Position numbers and translations under genes: made by a program. Below, in pieces: positions 8,422-17,638 of a stretch of 42,902 nucleotides of DNA. The stretch is taken from contig CAJJBR010000011.1 in the NCBI GenBank assembly GCA_905182475.1, positions 1-42,902 of the forward strand, read 5' to 3'. This DNA is from Akkermansiaceae bacterium (GTDB lineage Bacteria; Verrucomicrobiota; Verrucomicrobiia; Verrucomicrobiales; Akkermansiaceae). The notes beneath the pieces were generated by a model. It was not told the DNA's origin. It ran no database searches and saw only the letters and a list, made by a program, of their open reading frames with translations. How positions within the stretch are numbered: position 1 is the stretch's first letter; every line of letters starts with the position of its first letter.

Positions 8422-9657
8422 ATGAACCATCCGCTACGATCCTTGTTCCTCGATATGGACAGCTATTTCGCGTCCATCGAGCAGCATCTGAATCCACGCT
8501 TACGCGGTATCCCCGTTGGCGTTGCGCCTATGTTGGCTGAGAGCACTTGCTGCATCGCTGCCAGCTACGAGGCGAAGGCTTTCGGTGTGAAGACCGGCAC
8601 CCGCGTTTCGGATGCGAGGGTCATGTGTCCTGGGATTGTGATCGTCCCTTCGCGGCCTCCAATCTACGTGAATTTCCACCACCGGATTGTAGAAATCGTG
8701 GAATCCTGCACCCATGTGGATCACGTGCTTTCCATCGATGAAATGGTCTGCTGGCTGCCGACGAATCTCCGGACGGACTCCGCAGTGGAAACCATATCCC
8801 GCGCGATCAAGGCGAAACTTACCTCCGAATTCAGCCCTGCGGTACGCTGTTCCATTGGTGTAGCTCCCAACGGGTGGCTGGCAAAAACCGCATCGAAAAT
8901 GAGAAAGCCCGACGGTTTTTTTATCATCCGTTCAGAGCATTTGCCGGAGGTGCTGCATGAGCTTTCCCTCGGGGATCTTCACGGGATAGGCACGAACATG
9001 GAGCTGCGCCTCCATTCCCAAGGAATCCATACGGTGGAGCAACTTTGCGCGGCTCCGAAGGAACTTCTGAGGGGAATCTGGGGCGGGATCGAGGGGGAAC
9101 GGCTTTGGCACAGAATTCGCGGGGAAGTCACCGAGGACTACGATGCGAACCCTACCAAGCGCTCGATCAGTCATGGCCACGTCCTAGCGCCCGAAATGAG
9201 AAATCCACCAAAAGCTCTTCCCGTGATCCATCGTCTCATCCAGAAGGCGGCTTTGCGGATGAGGGACGGTGGATTTCTCGCTGGTGCCCTTGAGCTGGAT
9301 CTTCGGTTCACCAACCGGGAGAGTTGGTCGGGATCCGCCGGTTTTGTAGAGACTGCCGATTCGCTTTTCCTCACGCACATGCTTAAAACACTGTGGGCGG
9401 CGCGCCCGCATCAGAAAGTGGACATACTGAGAGCGAATATCGTCCTCCACAAGCTGATCCGTGAGGCGCAGTTCACTCCTTCGCTTTTCGACAGGGAATC
9501 AAATGGACGGATTGATCTTCTGAACAAAACGATGGACCGGATCACGGGGAAGTTCGGTAAAGAGGCGCTTTATCTTGGCGGTGCCCATGGCGCGTTGGAT
9601 ACCGCGCAACCGAAGATCGCGTTCAAACATATACCGAATGTGAAGATCGAAGGGTGA
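8422..9657 (+). CDS. Y-family translesion DNA polymerase (DinB/Pol IV-like)
   Basis: This is a 411-residue Y-family DNA polymerase that copies damaged templates. ATG at 8422 (MNHPLRSLFLDMDSYF) is chosen since the fold starts here; an in-frame upstream ATG at 8386 lies in the SOS box region. The catalytic acidic residues are visible: D11 and D13 in FLDMDSYFASIE, and D106/E107 in SIDEM. The helix-hairpin-helix thumb is around LGDLHGIGTNME, and a little-finger domain follows up to about residue 400. A typical beta-clamp motif is not obvious at the C-terminus. The upstream LexA-like palindrome suggests DNA-damage induction. It is more divergent than standard DinB (SIDEM rather than SIDEA), so an ImuB-like or PVC-specific subfamily is possible. 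Confidence 0.85.
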   Translation: MNHPLRSLFLDMDSYFASIEQHLNPRLRGIPVGVAPMLAESTCCIAASYEAKAFGVKTGTRVSDARVMCPGIVIVPSRPPIYVNFHHRIVEIVESCTHVDHVLSIDEMVCWLPTNLRTDSAVETISRAIKAKLTSEFSPAVRCSIGVAPNGWLAKTASKMRKPDGFFIIRSEHLPEVLHELSLGDLHGIGTNMELRLHSQGIHTVEQLCAAPKELLRGIWGGIEGERLWHRIRGEVTEDYDANPTKRSISHGHVLAPEMRNPPKALPVIHRLIQKAALRMRDGGFLAGALELDLRFTNRESWSGSAGFVETADSLFLTHMLKTLWAARPHQKVDILRANIVLHKLIREAQFTPSLFDRESNGRIDLLNKTMDRITGKFGKEALYLGGAHGALDTAQPKIAFKHIPNVKIEG

Positions 9658-9744
9658 CGGGGGCTGCTGTAATGTTCTCAACCGAAGTGAAATTTTTTAT
9701 CGTCGTACGATGCCGGGTTCGATAAATAAGTGGAGATTCTAAGT

Positions 9745-12636
9745 ATGAAAAAGATGAGATTATTTTTGGGCTGGTTGGCTTGTTGTGCGGTGCTTTCCGC
9801 GAATCCATTGAAGGACAAGGGAAGGCCCGTTGCTCAGACGGATGCGCTGCCAGCGGAAGAAACCGTCACGGGTTTTGTCCTCCCGGATGGGTTTTCCGCC
9901 AACGTGGTCGCAAGCGAGCCGGACATCGTCCAGCCAATCGCCTTCACCACGGACGACCGGGGTCGTCTCTGGGTTTTGGAAAACACGAATTATCCGAACT
10001 GCCCCGGTGAAAAGAAGGACAGGATTCTCATTCTCGAAGACGCCGATGGTGATGGCGTCGCGGAAAAGAAGACCGTGTTTTACGATAAGATGAGTTTCGC
10101 TTCCGGCATCGCCGTGGGTCATGGAGGTGTCTGGATCGGAGCACCGCCTAATCTTTTGTTTTTCCCGAGGAAAGAGAATGAAGATGTCTTCACCGGTGAA
10201 CCAAGGGTGGTGCTCGACGGTTGGGGCGGACAAGACACTCACGAAACCCTGAACAGTTTTATCTGGGGGCCGGACGGTTGGCTCTACGGAACACAAGGAA
10301 TTTTCACCCATTCAAAGGTAGGGAAACCGGGTGTGCCCGATGCGGATCGCGTGGGCATCAATGCCGGTATCTGGCGCCTCCATCCGAAGACGGAAAAATT
10401 CGAACTTTATGCGGAGGGTGGAAGCAACCAGTGGGGCTTGGACTTCGATGACAATGGCCGGGGATACTTCGCCGCGTGCGTGATTTCCCACATGTGGGAG
10501 GCTGTCCAGGGTGCACGCTACTCAAGGCAGGCGGGGTCCCATTTCAATCAGTTTACCTACAATGACGTAACAACCGTGGCCACCTTCGCCTACGAGAAGC
10601 GCGCTTATTGCGGGGCGATGGTGTATCTCGGCGGGCAATGGCCAGACGAATACCGAAATAACTTTTTTTTCGGAGACATCCACATGAACCGGATGCGGAA
10701 CGAGAAATTCGAAAGGCATGGCTCGGGATTGAAAAATGTGAAAAACGGAGACTTTCTCGTTTCCAAAGATCCGTGGTATCGCGGGATCAACCTGCAATAC
10801 GGGCCGGATGGTTCCGTGTTTATAATCGATTGGTATGATCGCGTGCCATGCCACCAGCAGAGGAAATACACGGATAGATCAAACGGACGGATGTACCGTA
10901 TTGCCCATGGAAAGCCGGAGTCAGTGAAGGTCGATTTGCAGAAGGCTAGCGATGCAGAACTCGTAGCATACCAACTGCACGAAAACGATTGGTTCGTCAG
11001 GCGCGCCCGTAGGATTTTGGCCGAGCGCGGCGGGAATGCCGAAGTGCATACCGGATTGAAAAAGATCCTCTCGGAAAACCCCGATACGAGCCGGAAGCTC
11101 AGGGCGCTGTGGGCACTGCATGTGACGGGCGGGTTGGACCAGGCCTTGCTACTGGGACTGCTCTCGCAGGATGCGGAGTTTGTTCGAGCATGGGCAGTCC
11201 AACTTGCTGCGGAAGATGGGAAACTTCCCGGGAACATCGCTGGGCTGGCAGCTGGAGATGAGTCGCCGGTCGTTAGAAGGTTTCTCGCAAGCGCATTGGG
11301 ACGCCTTTCCCCGGAGGATCGTGGGAATTCCCTCCTCACCCTCGCGAGCCGCAAAGAGGATGCCAATGATCCGAACATCCCCCAACTTCTCTGGTATGCT
11401 GCGGAACCGCTCGTCGGCGCGGACACCGGGTTTGCTGCAGAGCTTTTAACCGGATCTGAAATTCCGATGCTCAACCGCAACATCGCCCGCCGAGTGGCAG
11501 TCGGAGCCGATCCTGGAAAACTTGCTTCATTGGTCGCTGTCTTGAGTGAGATGGAGTCCGAAGGAAAAGCTTTGGATGTTCTCACCGGCATCAACATTTC
11601 ACTCAAAGGAAAAAAGAACCTCAGGGCGCCGGAAGGCTGGGGTGGGCTTTATCTCCGTTTCGTGAAATTGGAAAACAAGAATCTCGTGGAGCAGGTCAAG
11701 AGCCTCGCCGCTACCTTTGGCGGCCAGGAAGCGATCGCGGAAATGAGAGCGATTGTGGCATCGGCTGATACAGGTGTGGAGGATAAGAAAAAGGCTCTGG
11801 AATCTTTGCTCAGAATCGGTGATCCGGAATTACATGCGACCCTGGTCTCTCTGGTTCGGACTCCGAATTCTCTGCGTGAGATTGCCCTGCGTGGGCTCAC
11901 GAGTTTCCCTCGGGATGGCAACACGAAAATCATCCTCGCGGCCTATGTCGGATTCACAAATCAGGAAAAGACGGCCGCGTTGGAAACACTTGTTTCCCGC
12001 AGACAGGGTGCCATGGATCTTCTCAAGGCGGTGGATGGGGGAACCGTTCCCCAGCGCGATCTCAGTGCGCAACTGGTTCGGCAGATTAGCGGACTGGATG
12101 ATAATGCGATGAACGCATGGATCGAAAAAAACTGGGGTTCAGTGAGTAAGACATCTGCCGAGAAAGAAAAGGAGATGGCTCATTTTCGAAAATTCCTGGG
12201 CGAAGAGGCCATCCTAAATGCCGACGCCAGCGCAGGCCGTATCCTTTTCAATCAGCGCTGCGCCGCATGTCACATCCTCCACGGCGAGGGGGCAAAGATC
12301 GGCCCCGAGCTTCCGGGGAATTTCAAGGACGTGGATTACCTCCTCCAGAATATCCTCGATCCGAACGCCACCATCGGGAAGGACTACCAGCAGACTACGG
12401 TTGAGAAATCTGACGGGCAATTTGTGAGTGGCGTAATTGTCAGCGACGATGCGGAAACGGTCGTTCTAAAAACCCTTTCCGGAAATGTGTCAGTGCCTCG
12501 CAAGAAAGTGAAGGAACTCAAAACCAGCGAGCTTTCACTCATGCCTGAGGGGCTAATGATCGGTCTCGAAGAACCCGAAATCCGCGATCTCTTCCTCTAT
12601 CTTCGCCAATCTAAGCAGGTGCCGCTTCCCGAGTGA
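9745..12636 (+). CDS. PVC-type membrane-bound dehydrogenase with C-terminal haem-binding CxxCH domain
   Basis: This is a 963-residue secreted protein. ATG at 9745 follows a GGAG at 9732-9735 and starts a signal peptide (MKKMRLFLGWLACCAVLSA). Residues about 40-370 form the PVC dehydrogenase-type beta-propeller (repeated GPDG, DDNGRG and DADGDGVAE motifs). About 380-800 are HEAT-like helical repeats. The C-terminal cytochrome c-like domain carries CAACH (C839-H843) and the segment GPELPGNFKDVDYLLQNILDP typical of PVC haem domains. The family is periplasmic, found in dozens of copies in Verrucomicrobia and Planctomycetes, and thought to oxidise sugars or polymer breakdown products; the substrate is unknown. 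It stands alone between the polymerase and the C-S lyase gene. Confidence 0.9.
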   Translation: MKKMRLFLGWLACCAVLSANPLKDKGRPVAQTDALPAEETVTGFVLPDGFSANVVASEPDIVQPIAFTTDDRGRLWVLENTNYPNCPGEKKDRILILEDADGDGVAEKKTVFYDKMSFASGIAVGHGGVWIGAPPNLLFFPRKENEDVFTGEPRVVLDGWGGQDTHETLNSFIWGPDGWLYGTQGIFTHSKVGKPGVPDADRVGINAGIWRLHPKTEKFELYAEGGSNQWGLDFDDNGRGYFAACVISHMWEAVQGARYSRQAGSHFNQFTYNDVTTVATFAYEKRAYCGAMVYLGGQWPDEYRNNFFFGDIHMNRMRNEKFERHGSGLKNVKNGDFLVSKDPWYRGINLQYGPDGSVFIIDWYDRVPCHQQRKYTDRSNGRMYRIAHGKPESVKVDLQKASDAELVAYQLHENDWFVRRARRILAERGGNAEVHTGLKKILSENPDTSRKLRALWALHVTGGLDQALLLGLLSQDAEFVRAWAVQLAAEDGKLPGNIAGLAAGDESPVVRRFLASALGRLSPEDRGNSLLTLASRKEDANDPNIPQLLWYAAEPLVGADTGFAAELLTGSEIPMLNRNIARRVAVGADPGKLASLVAVLSEMESEGKALDVLTGINISLKGKKNLRAPEGWGGLYLRFVKLENKNLVEQVKSLAATFGGQEAIAEMRAIVASADTGVEDKKKALESLLRIGDPELHATLVSLVRTPNSLREIALRGLTSFPRDGNTKIILAAYVGFTNQEKTAALETLVSRRQGAMDLLKAVDGGTVPQRDLSAQLVRQISGLDDNAMNAWIEKNWGSVSKTSAEKEKEMAHFRKFLGEEAILNADASAGRILFNQRCAACHILHGEGAKIGPELPGNFKDVDYLLQNILDPNATIGKDYQQTTVEKSDGQFVSGVIVSDDAETVVLKTLSGNVSVPRKKVKELKTSELSLMPEGLMIGLEEPEIRDLFLYLRQSKQVPLPE

Positions 12637-12638
12637 TT

Positions 12639-12749
12639 TTTAACCGCGAATTGACGCGAATAACCGCGAATGAAGATTGGATTTGAGAGTATTTTCACTT
12701 CAAAAAATAGGATTGGATTCGCGGTTATTCGCGTCAATTCGTGGTTAAA
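12639..12749. repeat. Long inverted repeat of the ccgcgaattgacgcgaat type
   Basis: The 33-bp arms 12639-12671 and 12717-12749 are reverse complements with one mismatch, separated by 45 nt. Each arm contains the internally repeated phrase accgcgaat / gacgcgaat. The element fills the gap between the haem-protein stop and the MalY-type gene. Such ccgcgaat/ccacggat repeats recur in intergenic DNA of PVC genomes; another class appears here at 15731-15832 and 23118-23145. It could fold as a strong transcript hairpin. Confidence 0.8.
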
Positions 12750-12812
12750 TCTTCACTCAATAGCAAGGCTTGGCGGTTGCAAATTGCCGTCACTCCGCGC
12801 ACCTTCCCGGCC

Positions 12813-13967
12813 ATGAATTTTGATTTCGACACGGTAATACAGAGAAAAGGGACGGGCTGCATCAAGTTCGACCGCAGGCCTGAGCTCGATCCCTTCTGGG
12901 TGGCGGACATGGATTTCGCATCGGATTCAGCCATTCTCAAAGCCTTGCACGACAGGGTGGATCATGGGGTCTTTGGTTATCCGCACGCGCACACCGGAGT
13001 GGTCGATGCGATACGTGGTTATCTGAAATCAAGGCGAGGAGTGGAGCTGAATGAAGATCACCTGATCCATCTCGGTGGGCTGGTGCCTGCACTTTCCCTC
13101 GCTGCGCGGGCTTTCTGCGGAGACGCGGGGGAGCTGATGACCTGCACTCCTGTTTATCCGCCCTTTCTCGGCGTCCACAAGGATGCGGGGGCGGCTCTCC
13201 TGACTGTTGATCATGTTTTCGTAAACGGTCGCTGGGAGTTTGATTTTGAAAAGATGGAGGAAGCCGTCTCGAAAAAAACGAAGATTTTCCTCCTTTGCAA
13301 CCCGCAGAACTCGCTTGGGCGTGTGTTTAGCGCAGAGGAAATCACTCTGCTCGCGGAATTCTGCGAGCGCCACGACCTCGTCCTAGTGTCCGATGAAATC
13401 CACTGCGATCTCATTTTCGATGAAACGCAGACGCCGCATTTCTCCGCACTCGAGCTTCCGGAAAACCTAGCGAAGCGCACCATCACTTTGCTTTCTCCGA
13501 GCAAGACCTGGAACATCGCCGGGCTTGGTTATGCCTTCGCCATTATTCCCGACGATTCGATACGCAGGAAGTTCAACTCTGCCAAAGGCCACACGCTCGC
13601 GGAGATCAACGCTCTGTCGTACTACGCCGCCGAGGCCGCTTACAATGAAGGCGAGCCGTGGAGGCTGGAGCTTGTCGCTTACCTGAAAGCCAACCGCGAC
13701 GAGCTCGTGCGTTTCATTACCGAGGAGTGCAAGGGGCTTTCGATCATCGCTCCGGAAGCGACGTATCTTGCCTGGATCGACGCCCGTGATTTGGGTGTGG
13801 AGAATCCTGCGAACTTCTTTGAGAAAGAAGCTGGGCTGTTTCTCTCCGACGGTACTTTCTTTGGCTGGCCTGGCTATGTGCGTTTCAATTTCGGCTGCTC
13901 GAGATCACGCATGCTGGAGGGACTTGGAAAGATGAAGGTAGCGTTGATTGCCAGGAAAAGAAGTTGA
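12813..13967 (+). CDS. MalY/PatB-family PLP-dependent C-S lyase (cystathionine beta-lyase-like aminotransferase)
   Basis: This 384-residue fold-type I PLP enzyme resembles MalY/PatB proteins, which cleave cystathionine or cysteine conjugates. ATG at 12813 (MNFDFDTVIQRKGTGC) matches the family start; the frame is open upstream only through the repeat arm. Visible features: FWVADMDF near residue 28, FGYPHAHTG at 54-62, CNPQNSLGR at 162-170 (usually NPHNPxGR), DEIHCDL at 194-200 and the PLP lysine K231 in SPSKTWNIAGL. Cytoplasmic, normal length. It is followed after 32 bp by a toxin-antitoxin module with its own operator-like palindrome. Confidence 0.88.
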   Translation: MNFDFDTVIQRKGTGCIKFDRRPELDPFWVADMDFASDSAILKALHDRVDHGVFGYPHAHTGVVDAIRGYLKSRRGVELNEDHLIHLGGLVPALSLAARAFCGDAGELMTCTPVYPPFLGVHKDAGAALLTVDHVFVNGRWEFDFEKMEEAVSKKTKIFLLCNPQNSLGRVFSAEEITLLAEFCERHDLVLVSDEIHCDLIFDETQTPHFSALELPENLAKRTITLLSPSKTWNIAGLGYAFAIIPDDSIRRKFNSAKGHTLAEINALSYYAAEAAYNEGEPWRLELVAYLKANRDELVRFITEECKGLSIIAPEATYLAWIDARDLGVENPANFFEKEAGLFLSDGTFFGWPGYVRFNFGCSRSRMLEGLGKMKVALIARKRS

Positions 13968-13969
13968 TA

Positions 13970-13989
13970 TAGCACGGAATAATGTGCTA
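13970..13989. promoter_or_regulatory. Operator-like palindrome before the antitoxin gene
   Basis: Arms tagcac (13970-13975) and gtgcta (13984-13989) flank an 8-bp AT-rich spacer, directly between the MalY stop codon and the antitoxin ATG at 14000. Phd/YefM antitoxins repress their own promoter by binding such palindromes; the assignment is by position and symmetry. Confidence 0.45.
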
Positions 13990-13999
13990 ATTTTCCAAT

Positions 14000-14308
14000 A
14001 TGAAGATGGTTCTCAGTGAAGATGTGGTGAGCCTTACGGACTTTGCTCGCAATACTAAGAAGCATACGAAGGACTTGGCAGATACCGGCAGACCAAGGGT
14101 TCTCACTCAGAACGGAAAGGCTGCTGCGGTTGTTCTTTCGCCGGAAGCTTTCGAGAAAATGGCTCATGACGCGCAAGAATATCTTCTCGATGTGAGGCTG
14201 AGAAAAGCCATCGAAAGACATCTAGCTGGAGAGCGGGGGATAGCGGGGAAAAAGGCATTCGCATCTTTGAGGGAGGAAACTGTGGCGAGACGGAAAGCTA
14301 GAAAATGA
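14000..14308 (+). CDS. Type II toxin-antitoxin antitoxin, Phd/YefM-like
   Basis: This is a 102-residue antitoxin. The N-terminal Phd/YefM-like DNA-binding domain shows VVSLTDFARNTKKHTKDLADTGRPRVLTQNGKA in pattern (residues about 9-40), then AAVVLSPEAFEKM. The basic, helical C-terminal tail (RLRKAIERHLAGE onward) would wrap the toxin. The stop codon overlaps the toxin ATG (ATGA at 14305-14308), which indicates translational coupling. The antitoxin is intact while its toxin is frameshifted, so it may be an orphan in this strain. Confidence 0.85.
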   Translation: MKMVLSEDVVSLTDFARNTKKHTKDLADTGRPRVLTQNGKAAAVVLSPEAFEKMAHDAQEYLLDVRLRKAIERHLAGERGIAGKKAFASLREETVARRKARK

Positions 14309-14633
14309 GCTTCCAGTATGTCTTGGATGACGCCGCGCTGGTATCCATCAGGGAGCAGTTGGTTTGGTTGGAGGAAAAAGCCGGAGATGAAATCGCCGAT
14401 TTCTGGATGGATTCTCTGGAGCAGTGCCTAGATGGACTCACCACTCACCCGGGACGAAACGGATTCGCTACGGAAAACGGAAGAATAGTTCCCGGCGTGG
14501 AAGTGCCCAGAAGCGGTTTCGCCCATGGAAGGAAAAGCCTGGGTGGAGGGTGCTTTACGTGATCGATGAACCTGGAAGTGTGGTCACGATCCTTCAAGTT
14601 CGCAGCGAAATGCAGCCTTGGGTGAAAGGCTAG
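14305..14633 (+). pseudogene. RelE/ParE-type toxin, frameshifted
   Basis: The frame from 14305 encodes SIREQLVWLEEKAGDEIADF and runs to about residue 67. The sequence continues in another frame as FRPWKEKPGWRVLYVIDE and VVTILQVRSEMQPW, the standard ParE/RelE C-terminal strands. A single-base deletion near 14503-14507 (within gtgcccag) restores the frame on paper, giving about 109 residues, the usual size. RelE/ParE toxins cleave ribosome-bound mRNA or poison gyrase. As sequenced, the product would lose the C-terminal active-site strands and be inactive, consistent with loss of the toxin and retention of the antitoxin, or with a sequencing error. Confidence 0.8.
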
Positions 14634-14778
14634 TGCTCTGAAAACCTTCATCTGACGGATGGGGATTTTTAAGGTCTTGAGAAAAAGGCTTCCGATGGTC
14701 ACGGAGAGTCAGAAAGCTCGAGGCTTTTTCCCAATAGCTGCGCTGCGCGTCGAGTCGTGAATCTAGCCAGAAATGCTT

Positions 14779-15684
14779 TCACAAGCTGTTCGCAAACGCA
14801 CCGGCGGGCATGCGCTTCGATCCTTCCGGTTGCACTTCGGAAAGAGCCAGTGATTTTTCCCCACAGCCGATGAGGAGTTCGCCTTCGTGCAGGAGGAGTT
14901 CTCTGGCGGGGAGGGGATGTTCGCGGATCTCCACGGGTGGGAAGATCTTGAGGCGCTTGGTTTTCTCTTTTACGGAAACCTCCGTGAAAGTCCCCGGCCA
15001 CGGGTGGTAGGCGCGGATGGTTCTTTCGAGGATCTCTGCGGATTCGGAGAAATCCAGTCTGCCATCCTCTCGGAGGAGCTTGGGTGCGTAGGTGACTCCG
15101 TCGGGATTCTGGGCAGTCCCGGCCTCCGGATTTTTCGAAAGGATTTCCAATGCCTCGGAAAGGGCAGCGGGGCCGAGGTCGGCGAGGCGGTCGTGGAGTT
15201 CTCCTGCAGTTTCATCGTCTCCGATGGCGATGGTCTTTGCCGAAATGATGTTCCCGGCATCCAACTCCCGTATCACGTGCATGATGGTGATACCAGTTTC
15301 CGCATCGCCGTTCGCGATTGCAGACTGGATGCAGGATGCGCCTCGGTATTTCGGAAGGATGGAGGCGTGGAGGTTAATGATCGCCTTCTTCGCAGTCTCA
15401 CGGACGGCTTTCCCTATGATCTGCCCGTAGGCCATGACTACGATGAATTCTGGAACGATATCAGTGAGTTTATCGGCGATTTTCCCGATCTTCTCCGGCT
15501 GCCAGACAGGGATCCCGTTGGCGATCGCGACGGTCTTGATCTCCGGTGGAACCGTGCTGCTCTGGCTGCGTCCAACCGGCTTGTCGGGCTGGGTAATGAG
15601 AAGGCACGGTTTCGGGCCGTGCTTAATCAGATGGCGGAAGGTTGGGAGCGCGATGTCTCCGGTGGCGATGAAGACCAGTTTCAA
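14779..15684 (-). CDS. fmt: Methionyl-tRNA formyltransferase
   Basis: Fmt formylates initiator Met-tRNA using 10-formyl-THF. From a TTG start at 15684 (MKLVFIATGDIALPTF) the product is 301 residues, normal for the family. An alternative GTG start at 15735 would add 17 residues coded partly by the adjacent repeat and is less likely. Key motifs: QPDKPVGRSQ near residue 36, AYGQIIG, the catalytic loop NLHASILPKYRGAS, TGITIMH, and the C-terminal OB-like domain beginning around AYHPWPGTFTEV. No obvious Shine-Dalgarno is present at either start. It lies in the same orientation as recN, separated from it by the 15731-15832 repeat. Confidence 0.93.
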   Translation of the reverse strand: MKLVFIATGDIALPTFRHLIKHGPKPCLLITQPDKPVGRSQSSTVPPEIKTVAIANGIPVWQPEKIGKIADKLTDIVPEFIVVMAYGQIIGKAVRETAKKAIINLHASILPKYRGASCIQSAIANGDAETGITIMHVIRELDAGNIISAKTIAIGDDETAGELHDRLADLGPAALSEALEILSKNPEAGTAQNPDGVTYAPKLLREDGRLDFSESAEILERTIRAYHPWPGTFTEVSVKEKTKRLKIFPPVEIREHPLPARELLLHEGELLIGCGEKSLALSEVQPEGSKRMPAGAFANSL

Positions 15685-15730
15685 AATGGATATTGGAGGA
15701 CTAATATTTGATGCTGGTAAGGAGATTTTA

Positions 15731-15832
15731 ACCACGGATGGAACGGATTTTCACGGATAAGACTTGGGTTTTGTGATCTTGAAAAACTCAGATTTCTTTC
15801 TCTTATCCGTGTAGATCCGTTCCATCCGTGGT
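15731..15832. repeat. Inverted repeat of the accacggatggaacggat type
   Basis: Arms 15731-15761 and 15802-15832 (31 bp) are reverse complements with a few mismatches around a 40-nt spacer. The same ccacggatgga phrase recurs at 23118-23145. It sits between recN and fmt, both on the minus strand, so a transcript through it would form a long hairpin. The fmt frame can be extended upstream into the left arm. Confidence 0.8.
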
Positions 15833-15855
15833 GAGATTTAATTTCGATCGCTATA

Positions 15856-17505
15856 TTAATCTTCGAGTAGCGAGGCCGCCATATCGCGAGCCTGTTTTCC
15901 GCCGCCGCCTAGCATTCGGACGAGTTCGTCGATTCGTTTTTCACCTTCTACAGGGTAGAGTTTTGAGCGGGTTCGGCCGGAGGAGACTTCCTTCTCTACT
16001 ACGAAGTGATGAGCGGCGATGGCTGCTACCTGCGGGAAGTGGGTGATGGCGATAACTTGGTGGAGCTGGCCAAGTAGTGCCATTTTCTTGCCGACGGCAC
16101 GGGCGATTTCTCCACCGACGTTTGCGTCGATTTCATCGAATACCATGAGGGGTGTGGCATCTTGTTCGGCGAGAGAAGATTTTACGGCGAGCATGACTCG
16201 GGAAATTTCCCCGGAGGAGGCGATCTGGCGCAGGGGGTGGAGGGGTTCGCCGGGGTTGGGGCCGAAGAGGAAGTTACAGGACTCTAGTCCGTGGAGGGTG
16301 GGGTCTTTCACCGCGGTGAGATCGACTTCGAAGGAGGATTGTTTGAAACCGAGTTCCTTGAGCTGGGATGCGATTTCTTTGGCGAGCTTGGGTGCTGTTT
16401 TCTTGCGCTGGATGGTGAGTTTTTTGGCGATGGCTTCGAGATCCTTTCGTGATTTTGCCAAGGCGGCGGTAAGGGATTCGATTTTCTCGGAGCGGTTGTC
16501 GATGTTGTCGAGTCGCTCGGCGATGGCTTCCTGGCGAGAGACGATGTCCTCGATGGTTGATCCGTATTTACGTTTGAGGGATTCGACGAGGTTGACGCGC
16601 TCTTCGATGGTGGCGGCTTCCGAGGGGTCGATATCGAGCTCCTCAGTGTAGTTAGTGAGGGTGGCTTCGAGATCCTGGAGCTCGATGGATGCGGTATCGA
16701 GGGAAGCGAGTTTTTCAGAAATGGAGGGATCGAACTTTTCCAAATCACGGACGATACGCTGGAGGTCTGAGACGCGGGAGAGGATGCCGTCGTCATCGGT
16801 GAGGGCGGAGCCGGCCTGAGCCGCTAGTTCGACGAGGCGGGTTGAGTTGGAGGAGCGGTGGTAGCGTTCTTGGAGGTCGTCGCCGTCGTCCGGAGTGAGG
16901 TTTGCGTTCTGAATTTCCTCAAGCTGGTAGCGGAGCAGTTCGAGTTCCTGCTCGGAGGCATCGGATGCGTTCTGGATTTCTTCAAGTTCGTGCGATTTCT
17001 CTCGCCAGGTACGGTAGCCATTACGGTAGTTGGCTAGTATGGAATCGGTGCCTGCGTAGGCATCGAGCATGGCGAGCTGGCGCTCTTGGGAGAGGAGGGA
17101 CTGGTGATCGTGTGGGCCGTGGAGGTCTACGAGTTGTTCTCCTACTTTTCTAAGAAGGCTGAGGGTGACGGGGGAATCGTTGATAAACTGGCGGTTCGCG
17201 GTGGTTCCGATGGCGCGGCGGATGATGACCTGGGTGTCTTCGCAGGGATCGAGCCCGCCTTCTTCGAGGATGGCGTTGATTTCGGAGGGGTCTTTGAGAT
17301 CGAAGATGGATTCGATGGTGCAGGTGGCCTCGCCGGTGCGGATGAGGCCTTTGTCTGCGCGCTCCCCGAGGATCATTTTTAGGGCACCGACGATGACGGA
17401 TTTGCCAGCCCCGGTTTCCCCTGTGACGGAAATGAGGCCGGAGCCGAGTTCCCATGCGAGTTCGTCAACGAGGGCGAGATTACGGATTTTCAGGAGGGTG
17501 AGCAT
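15856..17505 (-). CDS. recN: DNA repair protein RecN
   Basis: This is a 549-residue SMC-like ATPase acting in recombinational repair of double-strand breaks. Walker A GETGAGKS is at residues 29-36, with the N-terminal LLKIRNLALVDEL strand preceding it. A long coiled-coil middle follows (about 150-350). The C-terminal half contains the signature region SSGEISRVMLA and Walker B LMVFDEIDANVGGEIA, then the ITHFPQVAA segment. Length is normal. The upstream region (17506-17560) does not contain an obvious TGTTC-N4-GAACA box, so SOS control is not supported here, unlike the polymerase at 8422. Confidence 0.95.
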   Translation of the reverse strand: MLTLLKIRNLALVDELAWELGSGLISVTGETGAGKSVIVGALKMILGERADKGLIRTGEATCTIESIFDLKDPSEINAILEEGGLDPCEDTQVIIRRAIGTTANRQFINDSPVTLSLLRKVGEQLVDLHGPHDHQSLLSQERQLAMLDAYAGTDSILANYRNGYRTWREKSHELEEIQNASDASEQELELLRYQLEEIQNANLTPDDGDDLQERYHRSSNSTRLVELAAQAGSALTDDDGILSRVSDLQRIVRDLEKFDPSISEKLASLDTASIELQDLEATLTNYTEELDIDPSEAATIEERVNLVESLKRKYGSTIEDIVSRQEAIAERLDNIDNRSEKIESLTAALAKSRKDLEAIAKKLTIQRKKTAPKLAKEIASQLKELGFKQSSFEVDLTAVKDPTLHGLESCNFLFGPNPGEPLHPLRQIASSGEISRVMLAVKSSLAEQDATPLMVFDEIDANVGGEIARAVGKKMALLGQLHQVIAITHFPQVAAIAAHHFVVEKEVSSGRTRSKLYPVEGEKRIDELVRMLGGGGKQARDMAASLLED

Positions 17506-17638
17506 GGGTGGGGAAACTCTAAATTTAAAACTTTAAACTTCAAGGAAGATGAAACGATTACGAACCGGGTGAAAGAAGATTTTGGAGTGGTTTGGATTGT
17601 GCTGCAAGGAGGGCTGTAAGGTGCGAAGATAGGAATCT

